32,148 nucleotides of DNA from an uncultured Clostridia bacterium (GCA_944383275.1 CALWOV010000011.1:1-32148); one strand, 5' to 3'. Positions 1-7,978 are shown, numbered from the stretch's first letter. Numbers and translations are program-made. Notes: a model not told the origin generated them from the letters alone.

Positions 1-72
1 AACATCAGTTTTGCTTGAATATACACTCGCTTTGCTTCGTATGCATTCAGACAAAACTTCCGATAATATAAA
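1..72 (-). repeat. Dispersed palindromic repeat, copy C (cut by window start)
   Basis: Read on the minus strand this is the same unit found at 23375 and 23534: the flank TTTATATTATCGG, then an imperfect hairpin closed by AGTTTTG and CAAAACT, then CTGATGTT where the window begins. The hairpin matches the copy at 23534 base for base in the parts I compared. No protein is encoded. The window edge falls inside the repeat. Confidence 0.85.
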
Positions 73-145
73 TTATTATTATTAATTATTATCATTGACT
101 GTAATTTTATAATAAATAAAAATATTTAGTATTACTTTTTAATAT

Positions 146-177
146 AAAAAACTTTATCTTAATTGATAAAGTTTTTT
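146..177. terminator. Bidirectional intrinsic terminator
   Basis: A perfect 13-bp stem (AAAAAACTTTATC with GATAAAGTTTTTT) and a TTAATT loop, with A and T runs on opposite sides so that it can work in both directions. It lies about 120 bases beyond the stop of the TIR gene, which reads towards it. The DNA between is AT-rich with no gene seen. Confidence 0.7.
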
Positions 178-297
178 ATTATAAATATTAATAATTTTTA
201 AGTATTTTAATGTAAATTTTATTTTAATATTATTTTTTATAAAAATGTTAATAGCAAAACATTGGTTTTTTATTTTTAAATAAATTTATATTTTCTA

Positions 298-2091
298 TTA
301 TTCTGGCATAATGCTGTTAAAATATAAATTATAGTTACTATCTGATAAGTTAATAACATCTCTGTTTTTTGTTGCTTTATTCCATTCTTCTTCAGTTCCA
401 CACCAATAAATGTTAGTTTCATCAAAACTATAAGATAGATTTATATTATCTATATTTTTTAAAGATAAATATAAATTTAAGCACTTTCCTTTGCTGTGTG
501 GAGAGATACGAATTTGTGTAAAATTATCATAATCGTTATCTACAATTATTGTTATGGTTTCATTGTTTAATGTGCTTATCTCTAACCCAGCAACGGGGTA
601 TTGTGCAATTTTATCTATAACTTTTAAATAATCAGAATTTTCTGGTAAAATATATTGTATATCAATATCTTCTTTTGTAATATCATTTATATCATAATAA
701 TAACCTTTAAAATATCCATCATAAGAATTAGTAGTTGAAATCCAAATACTCGTAAATGCTCTGCAAGGATAATTAAATAACACACCACAAAGAATAGTTA
801 CAACAATGATAATCGGTGAAATTATTGTGTTAATAAAAACATTTAAAATACCTTTTTTCGATTTTGCAACTATTACAAAAATAAAGCAAGTAAGCCAAAT
901 AACTCCTAAAATTATATAAGTAATTGCAACACCATTTGTTTTAATAAAAGGAAATTCAGGTATAACAGCAAGCCCAAACATAATTAAAGGTAAAATAAGA
1001 GTTAATACTTCTGCTGTTATAATTAAAATTTGTTCTTTTTTGTTTTTGTTTTTAAGATAAAAGTTTTTAACTTTTTCTTTTTTTAATTTTCTTTTATTAG
1101 TTCTTCTTAATTTTTCAAAAGTATCAATATTTTCAATACTGTCAAAAGTGTTTAAAACATCTTTATGTTCTTGTGGTTTTAAAAGTTTTTGAACACCATC
1201 GGTTAAGGTAACTAAAAAACCAAGTTTGCCAGCATCAACACCTTGTGCATAATGATTGTTAATTTTAGGCATATCATAAGGAGACATGTTTTTAAACACA
1301 GGAATAAAACTTTGTGCATTAACACTGTTATCAGAATTGTCCTTAATGCGTTCTATAAATCGACTCCATTCATTTCTAACCCAAGCAGAATTAATGTTTT
1401 CTTGAGATGTTCCAACTAAAATAAAGATTTTACTTGTTGTTATTGCCTTAAAAATAATTGGTTCATAGTTTGCACCAAGCCTATCTTCTAAGGTTTTTTC
1501 AGCCAAGAATACTTTGTAATTCTTTTCGGTTAATGTGTCATAAATTTGTCTTGCAATAATGCTATCTTCTGTTTTATTTCCGTTTTCATCTGTTGCTTTA
1601 TAAGAAATAAAGATATCAAAAGCCTGTTCTTTTTCAAGTTGTTTTGCAATTTCTTTTTGCAGTTTATCTATTTCATTTGCTTTTTCTTTAATAACTTCTT
1701 GTTCTTCAAGTGTGCTTCTTTCAATTAATTGTTTATAATTCTCATCTTCAAAAATAGATTTAAAGTTTGCTCTGTGGCAGGTAGGTATATACTTATTAAG
1801 TCTGTTATCTTTAACATATTCAATACCATATTTTGAAAGTAATAAACCTTCATAAGCAGATTTTTCAGCATTGTTTTTTTCAAGCACAAGTTCATAGGTT
1901 TTTATTGCAAGGTCAAAATTATAACTTGCTCGTTGAAGATATGCCATATTTAAAAGGTTTACAATCTCTTCATTATTAGAGGGCATTAAAACAGTAGAGT
2001 GGCAATGTTCACATTTGCCTAAATTAGAGTTTTCAATTCTTGTTATTTGTGTTGAACCACAACAACTACATCTTATTGCTTTAATATCCAT
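298..2091 (-). CDS. Zinc ribbon-TIR domain-membrane protein
   Basis: The 597-residue product starts with a zinc ribbon (cysteines 8, 10, 11, 27 and 30), followed by a helical, TPR-like stretch (about 45-90) and a charged coiled segment (about 125-155). A TIR domain fills about 157-300, opening with FDIFISYK. Glu210 in the ANYEPIIFKAI helix is where TIR NADases carry their catalytic glutamate, so NAD cleavage is possible but inferred. Three hydrophobic segments between about 355 and 440 should anchor it in the membrane, followed by a polar C-terminal domain I do not recognise. TIR proteins of this clostridial type are often called defence or signalling proteins, but no partner gene (Thoeris or CBASS component) is adjacent. 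The ATG follows AAAGGA at good spacing. It stands alone, diverging from the amidase-like gene. Confidence 0.85.
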   Translation of the reverse strand: MDIKAIRCSCCGSTQITRIENSNLGKCEHCHSTVLMPSNNEEIVNLLNMAYLQRASYNFDLAIKTYELVLEKNNAEKSAYEGLLLSKYGIEYVKDNRLNKYIPTCHRANFKSIFEDENYKQLIERSTLEEQEVIKEKANEIDKLQKEIAKQLEKEQAFDIFISYKATDENGNKTEDSIIARQIYDTLTEKNYKVFLAEKTLEDRLGANYEPIIFKAITTSKIFILVGTSQENINSAWVRNEWSRFIERIKDNSDNSVNAQSFIPVFKNMSPYDMPKINNHYAQGVDAGKLGFLVTLTDGVQKLLKPQEHKDVLNTFDSIENIDTFEKLRRTNKRKLKKEKVKNFYLKNKNKKEQILIITAEVLTLILPLIMFGLAVIPEFPFIKTNGVAITYIILGVIWLTCFIFVIVAKSKKGILNVFINTIISPIIIVVTILCGVLFNYPCRAFTSIWISTTNSYDGYFKGYYYDINDITKEDIDIQYILPENSDYLKVIDKIAQYPVAGLEISTLNNETITIIVDNDYDNFTQIRISPHSKGKCLNLYLSLKNIDNINLSYSFDETNIYWCGTEEEWNKATKNRDVINLSDSNYNLYFNSIMPE

Positions 2092-2254
2092 ATTTGTCCT
2101 TTCGTAATTTTTATAATAAATTATGCTTGGTTTTATAAATTTGTTTTAAAGTTTTAAATTATTTTATTATATTTTTAAATTTATTAAATTTAAGTTTAAT
2201 TTTTTAATATATGTTTTATTTTAACATATAAAAATTACAAAAACAAGTTAAAGT

Positions 2255-2284
2255 TTAACAAAATTAATGCTTTACACATATTAT
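2255..2284 (+). promoter_or_regulatory. Possible promoter of the amidase-like gene
   Basis: TTAACA (2255-2260), 18 bases, then TATTAT (2279-2284), about 30 bases before the ATG at 2313. The match is moderate in very AT-rich DNA. An alternative -10, TATACT, lies at 2282. The rest of 2092-2312 is AT-rich with nothing else recognised. Confidence 0.4.
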
Positions 2285-2312
2285 ACTGCAATTATTTTTT
2301 TAGGAGTGTATA

Positions 2313-3380
2313 ATGGCGTATAACAATGCAAGTGATTTTTTAATTGCAGGAAATGATGAACACGGTGTTATGCCTGCAACACCAGGGAAGCGAACCCCAA
2401 TGATGCCTTATATAGATAGAGAAATTTATGAAAATGAATTTAATTTTGCTGCTAAAAATTGGTTTTTGGCTGATTGTTTAAGAATTGGATTTTATATTTA
2501 TGATGTTAAACCTAATAGGCAAGACTTATCCATATCAGCACGAGTGGCTGCCGTTAATCGAGTGTCGCCAACTTTGGTTTTAACTTTTGCATATAACGCT
2601 TTCGGTGATGGAACAACTTTTAACAATGTTGGTGGTCTTGAAGCCTATTACAGTTCGCTTAATATAATGCCAGCACAAAGCAGAACCTTAGCCTATGATG
2701 TGTATGACAGTATTTTAGAAGCAACAGACCTTAGGGGGCGAGGCGTAGATAATTTAGATGTTGGAATATTAAGTTCGGTAAGAACAGTTTCAGCATTAGT
2801 GGAATGTGGCTTTATGACAAACTTTAATGAAGCAAAACTTATGATAGACCCAGACAATCAAAGAATAATAGGGCAGGCAGCCTGCAAAGGTGTTTGTAAA
2901 TTTTTAAATGTTAGATATATAACACCACAAGAAACAAGATATACAACCTTAAGACGTGGAAGTCAAGGCGCATTGGTTAGATATTTGCAGTTTATGCTTA
3001 AAATGGAAGGATATGCAGTTGGCAATGTTGATGGAATATTTGGAACGCAAACAGAAAATGCTGTTTTATCATTTCAGCGAGCAAATGGTTTAACTCCTGA
3101 TGGAATTGTTGGGCCACGTACTTGGGAAAAAATTAATAATTTTAAGCCAGATAATAGAACTTTACGAAAAGGAAGTTATGGGGCAGAAGTAAAATATCTG
3201 CAAAGAAAACTTTACAGTAAACTGTATAATGTAGGGGCAATAGATGGTATATTTGGCAACCAAACATTAGATGCAGTAACAGCGTTTCAACAAGAAAATG
3301 GCTTAACTCCTGATGGAATAGTTGGCCCAAACACTTGGGCAGCAATAATGAACAACGCAAATTCACGCCCTTTGATATAG
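2313..3380 (+). CDS. Amidase_3-like protein with two peptidoglycan-binding repeats
   Basis: Residues 1-200 have the layout of zinc-dependent N-acetylmuramoyl-L-alanine amidases, which cut the bond between glycan and stem peptide. Of the expected zinc or catalytic residues, His17 (DEHGV), Glu40 (YENEFN) and Glu164 (LVECGFMTN) are present, but the second zinc histidine, normally in an SIHANA-like motif, is Tyr94 (FAYNAF). Two PG_binding_1 repeats follow (about 211-272 and 283-345), each with DGIFG and LTPDGIVGP. There is no signal peptide. Mother-cell lytic amidases such as CwlC also lack one, so a sporulation role is possible but inferred. The Tyr substitution makes hydrolytic activity uncertain; it may instead be a wall-binding protein. 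The start follows TAGGAGTG. Confidence 0.88.
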   Translation: MAYNNASDFLIAGNDEHGVMPATPGKRTPMMPYIDREIYENEFNFAAKNWFLADCLRIGFYIYDVKPNRQDLSISARVAAVNRVSPTLVLTFAYNAFGDGTTFNNVGGLEAYYSSLNIMPAQSRTLAYDVYDSILEATDLRGRGVDNLDVGILSSVRTVSALVECGFMTNFNEAKLMIDPDNQRIIGQAACKGVCKFLNVRYITPQETRYTTLRRGSQGALVRYLQFMLKMEGYAVGNVDGIFGTQTENAVLSFQRANGLTPDGIVGPRTWEKINNFKPDNRTLRKGSYGAEVKYLQRKLYSKLYNVGAIDGIFGNQTLDAVTAFQQENGLTPDGIVGPNTWAAIMNNANSRPLI

Positions 3381-3548
3381 AATATATACTTTTTATGATT
3401 AATAATTATAAACAAAATTAATATATTTATATTACTTTATTCATAAACTAATATAAATAGTGCTGATTATTAATTATTATTTTTTATTACTCAAAAGTTA
3501 AATATTATTAATTTTGTTTTTAGAAAATTAATTTTAAGAGTTAAAAAT

Positions 3549-3680
3549 AAAAACAGGTGTTAGTCAAGCAATTTTGAAACTAATTATATAAAAGAGTTTT
3601 ACTACTAAAAAGTAGAACTCCTTTCCTTATTTTTAATTTTGCTAGTTTCAAAAGGCTTTAGCCTTAATACCCTGTTTTTA
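3549..3680. repeat. Nested palindrome between convergent genes
   Basis: Several stems nest here. The outer stem pairs AAAAACAGG plus TGTTA (3549-3562) with TAATA and CCTGTTTTT (3665-3679), with one bulged C and one G-T pair. The middle stem is a perfect 11-bp TTTTGAAACTA (3572-3582) with TAGTTTCAAAA (3643-3653). Inside is a hairpin with CTACT, AAAA, AGTAG extended by GAGTT and AACTC (3594-3620). AAGGC-TTTA-GCCTT (3652-3665) is a competing side hairpin. No ORF is present. It may act as a two-way terminator for the flanking convergent genes, but it is far more elaborate than the other terminators here, so a mobile palindromic element or structured RNA is possible. The rest of 3381-3548 is AT-rich with no feature seen. 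Confidence 0.65.
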
Positions 3681-3691
3681 TAAATATTAAA

Positions 3692-4528
3692 TTATTTTAA
3701 AAATTCTTGCATTTCTTTTGCAACAGATACTGCTTTTTGTAAAAACAGTTTAGCATCTTCTTCGCTTTCATGATTTAACACTTGTGGTTCGTGATTTTCA
3801 TTAAAAAGTGTAAAGTTTTTAATTTCAAAAGTAATTGCAACTTCCGGAAGAGTTTTTAATTTTGCTAAAAGTATATCCCAATCTATGTTTCCATATCGTG
3901 GAATATAATGTTCATCTTTTTCGCCAAAATTATCGTGTAAATGAACTGCCATAAGTCTGTTGCCGAAACGGTCTAAAATATCTTTTTCGTTTTCGTTATA
4001 AAATACATTCTGATGTCCACTATCAAAACAAAGACCAACATTTTTACTTTTAATATTTTCCAAAATAAAAGTGTCATGTTCATAACTTTCGGTATTTTCA
4101 ATAGCAAGCCTAACATCAAATTTTTCGCACGCTTTTGCAAGCCTTTCAAATCTTTTTAATCCAAATTCGTTAACAGGTGGCATAAGTTCTTTTTTGTATC
4201 CTGTGTGCGTAACAAAAAGTTTGCAACCAAGCATAGCACATTGTGCAATAATTCCAATTAAATAATCGCAAAAAATATCTCCGTTAGTGCCTTCTTCCCA
4301 TAATAGATTATAATTTTTAATATTAGGAAGATGAATAAACTCGATACCTATATTGTGTTGCTTACACAACTCTATCCCCAAACAAATATCTTCAAATAAA
4401 GCAAGTCTTTTTCCACGGCGACGCATTGATAAAAAAACTTCATCAAACCCCATTTGCTTTGCAAGGGTAACGCGTTCAACAAATCTTGCGTGATAACCAT
4501 ATTCGGCAGATATACATAATTTTCTCAT
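3692..4528 (-). CDS. Sugar phosphate isomerase/epimerase-like TIM-barrel protein
   Basis: This 278-residue protein has the AP_endonuclease_2 (xylose isomerase-like) TIM-barrel pattern: strand-like segments ending in FIHLPN, FVTHTG, LAIENTES, LCFDSGH, AVHLHDN and ITFEIKN supply the His, Glu and Asp residues that bind metal in this family. Members include sugar isomerases, epimerases and endonuclease IV; this one lacks features that decide the substrate. Its ATG shares one base with the stop of the upstream acetyltransferase gene (TAATG at 4526-4530), so the two are probably co-translated. An AAAGGA sequence lies just upstream within the neighbour. Length is normal for the family. Confidence 0.85.
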   Translation of the reverse strand: MRKLCISAEYGYHARFVERVTLAKQMGFDEVFLSMRRRGKRLALFEDICLGIELCKQHNIGIEFIHLPNIKNYNLLWEEGTNGDIFCDYLIGIIAQCAMLGCKLFVTHTGYKKELMPPVNEFGLKRFERLAKACEKFDVRLAIENTESYEHDTFILENIKSKNVGLCFDSGHQNVFYNENEKDILDRFGNRLMAVHLHDNFGEKDEHYIPRYGNIDWDILLAKLKTLPEVAITFEIKNFTLFNENHEPQVLNHESEEDAKLFLQKAVSVAKEMQEFLK

Positions 4529-5658
4529 TAAACTAAATCCTTTATATAACTTCTTCTTCTTGTTTTTTGATGGCTTTCATATGATTTATTAAATAGTGCT
4601 TGAACCTTATAGTTGCTTTCAAGTTGTGCATTAGTTTCTGCAAACTTAATTCCACGCTTAATAAATCTTGCATACATATGTTCGAAAATAACTGCCGTAA
4701 CCCCTGAATTTGCGTGCTTGTTTGCAACACCAATAAGGGCAAGGTCAACTGTGTCATTTTTCTTTAGTGAGCGCAAAATTGGAATAAATCCAAAAGGGAA
4801 AAGTTTTCCATTTGCTTTTTTAACTGCTTTTGCCATAGATGGAAATGCAAGCCCAAAACCTGCAACTTCGTTGTCTTTATCAACAAGAACAACAATAAAG
4901 TCGGTATCAAGCACTAAATTAAATTGTTGAAGTAAACTTTTTCGAACTTTTGGGGTAAGTGGAACCGTGCCATATAAACTGCCATATGCTTCATCAATTA
5001 AATTTAAAATTTTATCGGCATATTGCTTTAAAAGTTCTTTTTTCTTTAATCTAATTTCGGTAAGCCCACTTCGTTTTGCAACGGTTGACGCAAGTCTGGC
5101 ATTCCTTTTATCTAATGTGGGTGATAAATGTAGTTGAAATTCAAGCCAATCCACATCTTTTTTATAGCCAAGTTTTTCAATATGTGTTTGATAATATGGG
5201 TGATTATAAAGCATTTCAAATGTTGAAAGTTTATCAAAACCTTCTATAAGCATACCTTCACGCTCTAAATCATTAAAACCAAGAGGTCCGTGAATTTTTG
5301 TCATACCTTGTTCTTTTGCCCAATTTTCTATTGCTTCAATAATTGCTTTTGAAACTTCAAAATCATCAATAAAATCTAACCTTGAAATTCTAGCATATTT
5401 AACATTGTGCTTTTTATTATAAAGGTGTTGAATAATGCCAGCGCCACGCCCAACAATTTTTCCATCTTTATATGCAAGAAAGCATTGACAGGTTGCATCG
5501 CCACTTGATAGATGTGGGCTTTTCTTTTCAGACAATAAATTAATTTCATCACTTCTTAGTGGTGGAACATAATATGGGTTATCTTTATAAAGTTTTGGTT
5601 GAAAATCTACAAATTGTTTTAACTGTTTCTTTGTAATAACAGGTTTTATCTCTATCAT
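4528..5658 (-). CDS. GNAT-fold N-acetyltransferase-like protein (about 376 aa)
   Basis: It begins with an IEIKPV...FVDFQPKLYKDNPYYVPP segment typical of a large GNAT-like family in Clostridia and Bacteroidia; such proteins have a split acetyltransferase fold and are mostly uncharacterised. The centre carries KIVGRGAGI and IHGPLGFND, and the C-terminal half has FIVVLVDKDNEVAGFGLAFPS, resembling the beta4-beta5 acyl-CoA-binding region. No signal peptide or membrane helix is seen. It is the first gene of a two-gene unit with the TIM-barrel protein (TAATG overlap). The ATG follows GGAAGGAT at good spacing. The acceptor substrate cannot be told from sequence. Confidence 0.8.
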   Translation of the reverse strand: MIEIKPVITKKQLKQFVDFQPKLYKDNPYYVPPLRSDEINLLSEKKSPHLSSGDATCQCFLAYKDGKIVGRGAGIIQHLYNKKHNVKYARISRLDFIDDFEVSKAIIEAIENWAKEQGMTKIHGPLGFNDLEREGMLIEGFDKLSTFEMLYNHPYYQTHIEKLGYKKDVDWLEFQLHLSPTLDKRNARLASTVAKRSGLTEIRLKKKELLKQYADKILNLIDEAYGSLYGTVPLTPKVRKSLLQQFNLVLDTDFIVVLVDKDNEVAGFGLAFPSMAKAVKKANGKLFPFGFIPILRSLKKNDTVDLALIGVANKHANSGVTAVIFEHMYARFIKRGIKFAETNAQLESNYKVQALFNKSYESHQKTRRRSYIKDLV

Positions 5659-5775
5659 AAAATATCCTTCCGTTTATAAGTTAGTAATAATAATTATTAT
5701 AAATAATAAAAAAATATTATTATAAATACAATTTATAACAATATATTATTTTCATTATATTATATTCAAAAATTA

Positions 5776-5805
5776 TAATCAACTAATTTTTATAATTGTT
5801 GATTA
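5776..5805 (-). terminator. Possible terminator between two minus-strand genes
   Basis: An 8-bp stem TAATCAAC/GTTGATTA with a 14-base AT loop that can pair further, lying between the end of the four-helix gene (5941) and the start of the acetyltransferase (5658). T-rich DNA follows on both sides. Either direction is possible. The rest of 5659-5940 is very AT-rich with nothing else recognised. Confidence 0.45.
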
Positions 5806-5940
5806 ATTTTTTTATTAACAAAAAACGGAAATTTTTTTATTTTAATATAAATTTTTAAAACTAGTAATCATTCTTACTTTCTAAATTTACATATTTTAAA
5901 CTAAATTTTATAAAATTAATATATGGTTTTTATTGTAAAA

Positions 5941-6390
5941 TTATTGTTTGGTTCTTTCTAGATAAGGCACAAGATTATTAAGCGATTTTTCTTCTAGCGT
6001 TTTAAGTTCTCTTGCAAGGTTTAAAATATCTTGTTTGGCTTTGCTTGCATCTGCAAGTGATTTCATCATATTAATTATTCCGAAAAAATAGCCCATAATT
6101 AAAAGTTCGGCAAGATGTTGGGTGTCATCATTAACGAAACTTCCCATTTTAACACTTAACCACATTTTAGCATTTTTTAAGCAACCGTTATCTTTTATTT
6201 CAATTTTACTTTTCTTGGCAAGTAATCTACATTTGTCTTCAATTTCTTTTAGTTGCGTTTGTTGGTTAGAAATCATTGCTTTAAATGTATCAGATTGAAC
6301 TTCGGGTAATATGTAATTAATTGCATTAATTCCTGTTTGTGCGTTGGTTAATGTGCTTTGTAATAAATCTATATTTGGTCTTTTTTCCAT
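5941..6390 (-). CDS. Four-helix-bundle (ferritin-like) protein, unknown function
   Basis: A 149-residue, helical, soluble protein. It resembles small clostridial four-helix proteins with an N-terminal 'NAQTGINAINYILPEV' helix, an SVKMG...HLAELLIMG segment and a closing helix, often grouped with DUF2383 or ferritin-like proteins. I see no clear pair of ExxH metal motifs, so iron binding is not supported. I place the start at the ATG of MEKRPNID (6388-6390) because AAAAGGAA sits just upstream; a 13-codon upstream extension would put that RBS inside the gene. It diverges from the gene at 6551 across a short region with an inverted repeat. Confidence 0.75.
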   Translation of the reverse strand: MEKRPNIDLLQSTLTNAQTGINAINYILPEVQSDTFKAMISNQQTQLKEIEDKCRLLAKKSKIEIKDNGCLKNAKMWLSVKMGSFVNDDTQHLAELLIMGYFFGIINMMKSLADASKAKQDILNLARELKTLEEKSLNNLVPYLERTKQ

Positions 6391-6469
6391 ATTATAAATT
6401 CCTTTTCCTTTTTTATTAGTTTGTAACAATTTTTAATTTTTATACATAAGTTATCTAAGGAATAATTAT

Positions 6470-6495
6470 CGACTATTTTCGACAAGTCGTTGACA
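6470..6495 (+). promoter_or_regulatory. Spo0A-box-like sequence and CGACT/AGTCG inverted repeat
   Basis: CGACT (6470-6474) and AGTCG (6485-6489) form an inverted repeat directly upstream of the -35 element. Within it, TTCGACA (6478-6484) is an exact match to the core 0A box bound by the sporulation regulator Spo0A, placed as in Spo0A-activated promoters. The match is visible; its use is inferred. Confidence 0.45.
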
Positions 6496-6518
6496 AGTTT
6501 ATTTATAGTTGCTATAAT
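6490..6518 (+). promoter_or_regulatory. Consensus housekeeping promoter
   Basis: TTGACA (6490-6495), exactly 17 bases, then TATAAT (6513-6518): a perfect consensus for both hexamers. Transcription should begin near 6525, which rules out the upstream TTG at 6524 as start and supports the TTG at 6551. Confidence 0.85.
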
Positions 6519-6550
6519 GTTTCTTGCCTAATTTAAAAGGAGAATACAAT

Positions 6551-7165
6551 TTGCTGCAAAAACATAAGTGTGAACCCAATGTAAATGAAGAAATTTTTAA
6601 TGAATTACAAGAAGCATTAGATAATGAAGATGCTTCTTCATTAATAAAATTTTTTGAAGGCAAAAATGAAATTGATGCAAGGAATTGTAGATGGCTTATT
6701 TTAACGTCATTTAATTCTGATTATATCCATAAACTTGCTCATTATGATGAAAATAATAAAAACAAAAAGAAAAACAATGACAAGTCTATACATATATCTG
6801 CCGATAAATTGCATAATTTAAAATTAGGACAATTAATTAATATTTGCAATTCTACTGCAGTTTCAAAACTAGATAAAGAAACCAGTCTTTTGCTTCAAGA
6901 ACTTGTTTGTTATGGTTCGCTTATAAAAAGTAACGGCGAAGTGCAGTATGTAAGTTATAAGGCTATAAGTGCTTTAATAAATGCAACTGCAAATAATATC
7001 AATTTTGATTTAGCAACCACTGAAAAATATGTTTATGGTTTTGGAAATGAAGAACAGATTGAAAGATTTTCAAACATAGAAAAAACTCAGATTTTACCTA
7101 GAATAGAGCAATCAAAAGCAATAGAGCAAACGCAGTCGGCAACAAGCAATGCTCAACAAATGTAA
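6551..7165 (+). CDS. Unknown soluble protein, TTG start
   Basis: A 204-residue protein that I do not recognise. It is mostly helical and hydrophilic with a Lys/Asn-rich linker (NNKNKKKNND, about residues 73-82), a conserved-looking C-terminal third (VQYVSYKAISALINATANN) and a Gln/Thr-rich tail. There is no signal peptide or membrane helix. The TTG at 6551 is chosen because AAAGGAG lies 8 bases upstream and the predicted transcription start is near 6525. It is a single-gene unit, with its own consensus promoter and terminator. The Spo0A-box-like site next to the promoter hints at sporulation control. Confidence 0.75.
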   Translation: MLQKHKCEPNVNEEIFNELQEALDNEDASSLIKFFEGKNEIDARNCRWLILTSFNSDYIHKLAHYDENNKNKKKNNDKSIHISADKLHNLKLGQLINICNSTAVSKLDKETSLLLQELVCYGSLIKSNGEVQYVSYKAISALINATANNINFDLATTEKYVYGFGNEEQIERFSNIEKTQILPRIEQSKAIEQTQSATSNAQQM

Positions 7166-7190
7166 AACGCTTTAAAGCGTTTTTATTTTT
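7164..7190 (+). terminator. Intrinsic terminator
   Basis: AAAACGC and GCGTTTT arms inside a perfect 20-base palindrome, followed by ATTTTT. It ends the unknown gene and insulates the rplU operon. Confidence 0.85.
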
Positions 7191-7199
7191 TAAAAAATG

Positions 7200-7228
7200 T
7201 TGACATAAAGGTTGAAATGTGATATTAT
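7200..7228 (+). promoter_or_regulatory. rplU operon promoter
   Basis: TTGACA (7200-7205), 17 bases, TATTAT (7223-7228). Predicted start is near 7235, giving a leader of about 85 bases before rplU. Confidence 0.8.
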
Positions 7229-7235
7229 AAATTTG

Positions 7236-7317
7236 TTATCCGCATAAAAAGGGCTTTTAAATCTTATAAATTGTTTAAGTGCCTTTATTTAGCGAGGTTG
7301 GAAAGAGGAGGGAATTA
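7236..7317 (+). ncRNA. Ribosomal protein L21 leader candidate
   Basis: The rplU leader can fold into a long irregular helix between 7241-7254 (CGCATAAAAAGGGC) and 7281-7294 (GCCTTTATTTAGCG): 3, 2 and 6 pairs separated by small internal loops, with an AT-rich apical loop. Firmicutes carry a known L21 leader in this position, thought to control the operon autogenously. Assignment rests on position and fold, not on a covariance-model match. Confidence 0.6.
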
Positions 7318-7319
7318 AG

Positions 7320-7625
7320 ATGTTCGCTGTTATTAAAACCGGTGGTAAACAATACAAAGTTAAAGAAGGAGACATCTTAACTGTTGAAAAACTTGATGAA
7401 AAAGTTGGCAGTAAAGTTAGTTTTGATGTTCTTATGTTTAGCGACGGTAGTAAAGTAGTGGTTGGTAAACCAAATGCTGGTGCAGTAAGAGTTAGCGCAG
7501 AAGTGCTTGAACACGGAAAGGGCGACAAACTTCAAATTGCTGTTTATAAAAAGATGAACGGTCATCATCACGCACAAGGTCATCGTCAACCTTACACAAA
7601 AATCAAAATTGTATCTATTAAATAA
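7320..7625 (+). CDS. rplU: 50S ribosomal protein L21
   Basis: The 101-residue protein has the full family signature: MFAVIKTGGKQYKV at the N-terminus, a central VGKPNAGAVRVSAEVLEHGKGDK, and the closing KKMNGHHHAQGHRQPYTKIKI, which contacts 23S rRNA. Length is normal. It opens the classic rplU-prp-rpmA operon behind a consensus-like promoter and an L21-type leader. The RBS AGGAGG lies 8 bases before the ATG. Confidence 0.98.
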   Translation: MFAVIKTGGKQYKVKEGDILTVEKLDEKVGSKVSFDVLMFSDGSKVVVGKPNAGAVRVSAEVLEHGKGDKLQIAVYKKMNGHHHAQGHRQPYTKIKIVSIK

Positions 7626-7639
7626 TTAGGGGTTTTGAT

Positions 7640-7978
7640 TTGACAAAAATATTAGTTATTAAATCAAACAATAAGTTTGAAAGAATTATATGCGAAGGTC
7701 ATACCGGTTATGGTGTTGAAGGTGAAGATATAGTTTGCAGTGCTGTTTCAAGCATTGTTCAAACTGCTGCACTTGGAATGCTTACTGTTGCTGCTGCACC
7801 TGTAAGCGTGATTAAAGATGACGAAAAAGCATATTTTGAAATCGTTATTCCAAAAGATTTGTCAAAAGAAGTTGACCACGATGTGCAAATTATTTTTGCA
7901 ACAATGATGTGTGGAATAGGTGATTTATCAGAAGAATACAGTGATTTTATAGAATTGGAGGTTCAAAATGTTTATTAA
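7640..7978 (+). CDS. prp: Ribosomal-processing cysteine protease Prp
   Basis: This 112-residue protein matches Prp (formerly YsxB), the protease that removes the N-terminal extension of L27 in Firmicutes. The catalytic dyad is visible as His21 in GHTGYG and Cys33 in [10 protein letters not shown]. It starts with TTG, preceded by AGGGG at 7 bases, and lies between rplU (14-base gap) and rpmA (11-base overlap), the usual place. The overlap and weak start suggest tuned, coupled expression. L27 in this window carries a matching cleavage motif. Confidence 0.93.
   Translation: MTKILVIKSNNKFERIICEGHTGYGVEGEDIVCSAVSSIVQTAALGMLTVAAAPVSVIKDDEKAYFEIVIPKDLSKEVDHDVQIIFATMMCGIGDLSEEYSDFIELEVQNVY

Noticed and set aside
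1546..1728. 60-codon ORF opposite the TIR gene
   Set aside because: It is Phe/Ile/Cys-rich antisense shadow of the TIR coding region with no RBS.
3549..3680. Integron attC site
   Set aside because: The element is palindromic, but I could not find the RYYYAAC/GTTRRRY box pair in the right places, and no integrase is present.
4613..4930. 105-codon ORF on the plus strand within the acetyltransferase gene
   Set aside because: Antisense to a clear coding region, no RBS and no family resemblance.
6524..6550. Upstream TTG as start of the unknown gene
   Set aside because: The perfect promoter predicts transcription starting at about 6525, and AAAGGAG fits the TTG at 6551.
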